From: an uncultured Clostridia bacterium
GTDB taxonomy: Bacteria; Bacillota; Clostridia; Christensenellales; UBA1242
Reading direction: 5' to 3'
Assembly (NCBI GenBank): GCA_944349905.1
Contig: CALVNR010000002.1
Span: 62,001 to 126,000, forward strand
DNA: 64,000 bases
The notes under the pieces were generated by a model that was not told the DNA's origin, made no database searches, and was given only the letters and a program-made list of their open reading frames with translations. The position numbers and the translations under genes are program-made. This document shows positions 61,489-64,000 of this stretch, piece after piece. Within the stretch, counting starts at the first letter, position 1; the number at the start of each line of letters is the position of its first letter.

Positions 61489-61543
61489 GACTGTAAATCC
61501 GTCGACTTCGTCTTCGATGGTTCGAATCCATCCCTGCCCACCA
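61489..61543 (+). repeat. Right copy of the 55-bp direct repeat (partial tRNA-Tyr)
   Basis: Identical to 60123-60177. The bases before it (ATGTTAA) do not continue the tRNA, so this is a 3' fragment without D-arm or 5' acceptor strand and not a functional tRNA. The preceding 61234-61488 holds no gene I can support. Confidence 0.9.
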
Positions 61544-61545
61544 AT

Positions 61546-61594
61546 GTTTAAATCGCTATAAGTCTTTATTATAAAGACTTGTAGCGATTTTTTT
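61546..61594 (+). terminator. Strong terminator past the right repeat, probably the original tRNA operon end
   Basis: AAATCGCTA-TAAGTCTTTAT pairs with ATAAAGACTTG-TAGCGATTT, with a run of T. It is the longest stem in this area. The 61595-61833 stretch after it has no convincing gene. Confidence 0.85.
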
Positions 61595-61833
61595 GTTGAC
61601 AAAGTATTTTTGGACAAAAAACTGAAAATAGTTAAATTTGTATGCCAAAAAATCAAAAAAACTGTGTCAGAAACTGTCTCAAAAGCCGTGTCAATTTAGG
61701 TTGTATAAATTGTTTAATTTTGGCTTAAATAGTTTTATGGTGATAAAGTTTGTAAATGTTTTCGTTTTTTAAAGATTTTCTATTTTTTTGTATTTTCTTT
61801 TAAATTATTGCAATAATTTACCAGCGAGGTGTT

Positions 61834-62240
61834 ATGGAAATTTTAAAAGGAAAAACTTATTTTGATAAAAGCAAACTTGGAAAACAATATCCATTGATAG
61901 AATTATATTTGGAGGAGAAGATACAAAATATAAAGGTGTGATTGACGAAAAACAAGTAAACGAAAAATATCAAATATTGTTAAACAATTTGAAAAACTTG
62001 TTTCCTGCATTTAAAGAGCAAATTAATATTGAATATGCTTTTTGTGGTTTGTTTGCTTCTACAAACAACAATATGGGAATTATTTTAAAGACCAATAAAG
62101 ATAATGTTTTTATTTTTTCTAGTTGTGGAGCTAATGGTATAATAAATGCTTTTTTTGGAGTTGAACTTCTTTTAGATTTGTTTGACAATAAGGAAAATTG
62201 GTTGGAAAAAATTTTTTCAATAGAAAGAAAAATATTTTAA
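61834..62240 (+). pseudogene. Remnant of a DAO-type FAD-dependent oxidoreductase
   Basis: After GAGGTG an ATG opens a frame of about 22 residues (MEILKGKTYFDKSK..KQYP) that resembles the N-terminus of DAO-family oxidoreductases. The expected FAD-binding GGGITG region never comes. Instead the sequence passes, with a frame change near 61905, into IIFGGEDTKYKG, YAFCGLFAS and SSCGANGIINAFFGVELL, which match the C-terminal third of that family, ending at 62240. So about 300 residues in the middle have been lost by deletion, with one frameshift. Only the C-terminal 100 codons form an open frame (61938-62240), which lacks a ribosome binding site. Confidence 0.7.
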
Positions 62241-62243
62241 AAA

Positions 62244-62282
62244 CAATGATTTAGAAAAGGTTGTGTCCTTTTCTTTTTTTTA
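62244..62282 (+). terminator. Terminator upstream of the sigma-F operon
   Basis: AGAAAAGG-TTGTGT-CCTTTTCT followed by a long T run. Confidence 0.85.
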
Positions 62283-62357
62283 TGTTATTTTTCGCCTAAA
62301 AGATATATTTTTCTTAATTTCTATTATGTTATGCTTGATATATCAAAAGGAGCAAAT

Positions 62358-62666
62358 ATGACAATAAAAAGCAAGGTTTACAATAACACACTTTATGTTT
62401 TATTGTGTGGAGAATTGGACGAACATTCTGCCATGCACACGAGAATTACATTGGACAATGTTTTTTCTGGTGATGATTTTAATCAAATAATCATTGATTT
62501 ATCTGAACTTGAATTTATGGATAGTACGGGTATTGGAGTTTTGATAGGGCGATATAAAAAAATGAAAGATAGGCATATTCCAATTTATATTTGCAATCCT
62601 TCAAAGCATGCTGAAAAAATTTTTAAAATGACTGGTTTGTATGAAATTATGCCAAAAATTGTTTAA
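62358..62666 (+). CDS. spoIIAA: Anti-sigma-F factor antagonist
   Basis: The start is the ATG after AAAGGAG. The 102-residue STAS protein has the phosphorylation motif FMDSTGIGVL with Ser56 as the acceptor. Unphosphorylated SpoIIAA binds SpoIIAB and frees sigma-F in the forespore. It is the first gene of the operon spoIIAA-spoIIAB-sigF, with 11 bases to spoIIAB. I found no clear sigma-H promoter or 0A box upstream, within what can be seen by eye. Confidence 0.93.
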   Translation: MTIKSKVYNNTLYVLLCGELDEHSAMHTRITLDNVFSGDDFNQIIIDLSELEFMDSTGIGVLIGRYKKMKDRHIPIYICNPSKHAEKIFKMTGLYEIMPKIV

Positions 62667-62677
62667 GGGGAGAGGTT

Positions 62678-63130
62678 ATGAATATTCAAAATAATTTTAT
62701 GGAAGTAACATTTAAAGCTTTATCAATTAATGAGAGCTTTGCAAGGATTTGTGTTTCTGGATTTTGTATACAATTAAATCCAACAGTTGACAAAATAAAC
62801 GATATAAAAACAGCAGTTTCAGAAGCAGTAACAAATTGTGTTGTTCATGCTTATCCAAAACACAATGGAATGGTTGTTTTAAGATGCGAGATAGAAGGAG
62901 ATTGTGTAAAAATAAAAATCTCTGACAAGGGTGTTGGAATAAAAGATATAAACAGAGCCAGAGAACCTTTCTTTACTACAAAGCCAGATGATGAAAGAAG
63001 CGGTATGGGATTTTCAGTTATGGAAAGCTTTATGGATAAAGTGGAAGTTGAAAAAAATGATGATAAAGGTATAACTGTTACAATGTATAAAAAGTTGAAT
63101 AATTGTAAAGTGCAGGTGGGCAATGCTTGA
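62678..63130 (+). CDS. spoIIAB: Anti-sigma-F factor / serine kinase
   Basis: The 150-residue GHKL kinase holds sigma-F inactive and phosphorylates SpoIIAA. The N-box is EAVTNCVVHAYP near 49-60, the G1 box DKGVGIKD near 86-93 and the G2 box ERSGMGFSVM near 108-117. The site AGGGGAGAGG precedes the ATG. It overlaps sigF by 8 bases, which implies coupled translation and matched amounts of the partner-switch proteins. Confidence 0.95.
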   Translation: MNIQNNFMEVTFKALSINESFARICVSGFCIQLNPTVDKINDIKTAVSEAVTNCVVHAYPKHNGMVVLRCEIEGDCVKIKISDKGVGIKDINRAREPFFTTKPDDERSGMGFSVMESFMDKVEVEKNDDKGITVTMYKKLNNCKVQVGNA

Positions 63131-63839
63131 TAACCTTCAAATTTTGTCTTTGGTGGAACAAGCTAAAAAAGGCGACCAGAAAGCAAAAGAAGTGTTATTA
63201 AAAGAAAATTCTCCTCTTATAAAAAGTTTAATAAAAAGATTTAAAGATAAGGGGATTGAATATCAAGATTTATATCAAATTGGCTGTATGGGCTTTTTAA
63301 AGGCATTGAATAATTTTAATATTGATTACAATGTAAAATTTTCAACTTATGTTGTTCCGATGGTTATAGGGGAAATAAAAAGATTTATGCGTGACGATGG
63401 AGCTATAAAAGTTTCCAGAGTTTTAAAAACTTTAAATCTTCAAATAAACAAATATATAGAAAAGTATTTTGCTCAGTTTCAAAAGAATCCTACAATAGAA
63501 GAAATTGCAAAACATTTTAATGTTGAAGAACAGGAAATTATTTTGGCTATGGATTCTGCTAGGATGCCTGTTTCTTTATACTCACCATTGGATGATGGCG
63601 ATGAATCTTTGCTGGTTATGGATAGAATTGAAGGTGAAGAAGGGAGTTTTATACTAGATAATTTGGCTTTAAAAGAACTATTATCAAAGTTGGATAAAAG
63701 AGAGCAAAAAATAATACTATTAAGATTTTATTATGATAAAACGCAAGGAGAAATTGCAAACCAATTAAAAATTTCACAAGTTCAAGTTTCAAGATTGGAA
63801 AATAAAATTTTAGAGAATCTTAGAAAAAAACTTATATGA
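63123..63839 (+). CDS. sigF: Forespore RNA polymerase sigma factor sigma-F
   Basis: The 238 residues show sigma-70 regions 2 (YQDLYQIGCMGFLKAL near 40-55 and FSTYVVPMVIGEIKRFMRD near 72-90), 3 and 4 (KREQKIILLRFYYDKTQGEIANQL and KISQVQVSRLENKIL in the last 60 residues). Gene order behind spoIIAA and spoIIAB shows that it is sigma-F rather than sigma-G or sigma-B. The first ATG lies inside spoIIAB with AGGTGGG before it. It directs early forespore genes. Confidence 0.95.
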   Translation: MLDNLQILSLVEQAKKGDQKAKEVLLKENSPLIKSLIKRFKDKGIEYQDLYQIGCMGFLKALNNFNIDYNVKFSTYVVPMVIGEIKRFMRDDGAIKVSRVLKTLNLQINKYIEKYFAQFQKNPTIEEIAKHFNVEEQEIILAMDSARMPVSLYSPLDDGDESLLVMDRIEGEEGSFILDNLALKELLSKLDKREQKIILLRFYYDKTQGEIANQLKISQVQVSRLENKILENLRKKLI

Positions 63840-63868
63840 TGTGTCTAGTATTTATGCATAACTACTAT

Positions 63869-63907
63869 ATATTGAAAAAAAGAAAAGTTTTCACTTTTCT
63901 TTTTTTA
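63869..63907. terminator. Bidirectional terminator after the sigma-F operon
   Basis: AAAAAAGAAAAGT and ACTTTTCTTTTTT with a short loop; the complement-strand gene that enters from the right also ends here. Confidence 0.8.
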
Positions 63908-64000
63908 CATCACTTTTGAGCCTTTGTTTTTATCTTCGCAATATCTAGGCGTAGTAAATTTTTTGGTTATTAATTTAGGTTCAACTTTTTCAGAATTTAA
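63905..64000 (-). CDS. C-terminal end of an unidentified protein (gene continues past window)
   Basis: On the complement a 31-codon open frame runs from the window edge to the TAA at 63905-63907. It ends in RYCEDKNKGSKVM. The piece is too short to assign. It is basic and hydrophilic, and the terminator right after the stop supports a real gene end. It converges on the sigma-F operon. Confidence 0.55.
   Translation of the reverse strand, partial: LNSEKVEPKLITKKFTTPRYCEDKNKGSKVM

Larger units (their letters stand above)
60178..61543. mobile_element. Small element integrated at tRNA-Tyr, no integrase seen
   Basis: The 1366 bases are bounded by the 55-bp tRNA-Tyr repeats. Inside are a terminator right after the tRNA, an opposite-strand four-helix membrane protein (60404-60883), a doubtful 78-codon frame (60997-61233) whose surroundings are visibly richer in G+C than the chromosome, and about 250 bases with no gene. 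No recombinase or replication gene is present. It is either a decayed remnant of a larger element or a satellite mobilised in trans by another integrase. The terminator at 61546-61594, just past the right repeat, looks like the original end of the tRNA operon that the insertion displaced. Confidence 0.7.

Noticed and set aside
61594..61706. A frame past the right att repeat ending in a T-V-S-rich tail, like the end of an integrase
   Set aside because: Only about 45 codons are open, with no integrase catalytic motif; composition alone is not enough.
1..64000. Alternative genetic code (UGA read as Trp)
   Set aside because: UGA terminates well-supported genes such as the SbcD-like gene and spoIIAB, and Trp is encoded by UGG throughout.
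1..64000. CRISPR arrays, rRNA genes and insertion sequences
   Set aside because: No regularly spaced short repeats, no rRNA-like segments and no transposase-like proteins or terminal inverted repeats with target duplications were found by reading both strands.

Overview
The window is AT-rich (about 28% G+C by eye) and densely coded. It uses the standard bacterial code: UGA is a true stop, for example in the ATGA overlap at 9778-9781. Rho-independent terminators separate almost every unit, -35/-10 promoters are close to consensus, and most starts have a GGAGG-type ribosome binding site. Pyruvate:ferredoxin oxidoreductase, a spoIIAA-spoIIAB-sigF operon, a Spo0A-type DNA-binding domain, Lgt with lipoproteins and a DivIVA-like protein point to a low-GC, anaerobic, Gram-positive Firmicute (Clostridia-like, probably gut-associated) that sporulates or descends from sporulators. 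The species cannot be named from the sequence.

Layout. 1-11.5 kb: tail of an unknown gene, a hydrolase, PFOR, truA, a short alaS, a beta-rich membrane protein, and an SbcD/YhaO-like nuclease with its YhaN-like ATPase. 11.5-19.1 kb: a tRNA-Gly-Cys-Leu operon, DegV, a free-standing Spo0A effector domain, a NUDIX protein, a strongly promoted 0.2-kb unit with a 33-codon ORF, an acetyltransferase, an AlkP-superfamily phosphodiesterase, a decayed gene and an ABC-2 transporter triplet. 19.1-23 kb: a frameshifted metallopeptidase, tRNA-Leu, a sigma-region-4-like regulator and an orphan phage-type terminase. 23-31.4 kb: two surface proteins, one a 2014-residue GLUG protein built from four large modules. 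31.4-45 kb: a GPH transporter with two lipoproteins, a rubrerythrin-like protein without metal ligands, comF-recD2, a MarR-like regulator, cysS and valS. 45-51.4 kb: a MarR-controlled cluster of a heterodimeric ABC exporter and a MacB-like fusion. 51.4-59.3 kb: a 17-residue-repeat solenoid protein with a His-rich metal exporter, a Rho homologue without its ATPase motifs, lgt, divIVA, a FabG-like reductase and a nucleoside hydrolase-phosphoesterase fusion. 59.5-64 kb: six tRNAs, a 1.37-kb element inserted in tRNA-Tyr, an oxidoreductase pseudogene and the sigma-F operon.

The most unusual items are the 55-bp tRNA-Tyr duplication bounding a tiny element with no integrase, the ten-fold 17-residue repeat protein, the Rho-like pseudoenzyme, the orphan terminase beside a sigma-like regulator, the free-standing Spo0A DNA-binding domain, the small promoter-sORF-terminator unit, and a recurrent promoter geometry in which the -10 box lies exactly 6 nt before an ATG with no ribosome binding site, suggesting leaderless transcripts.
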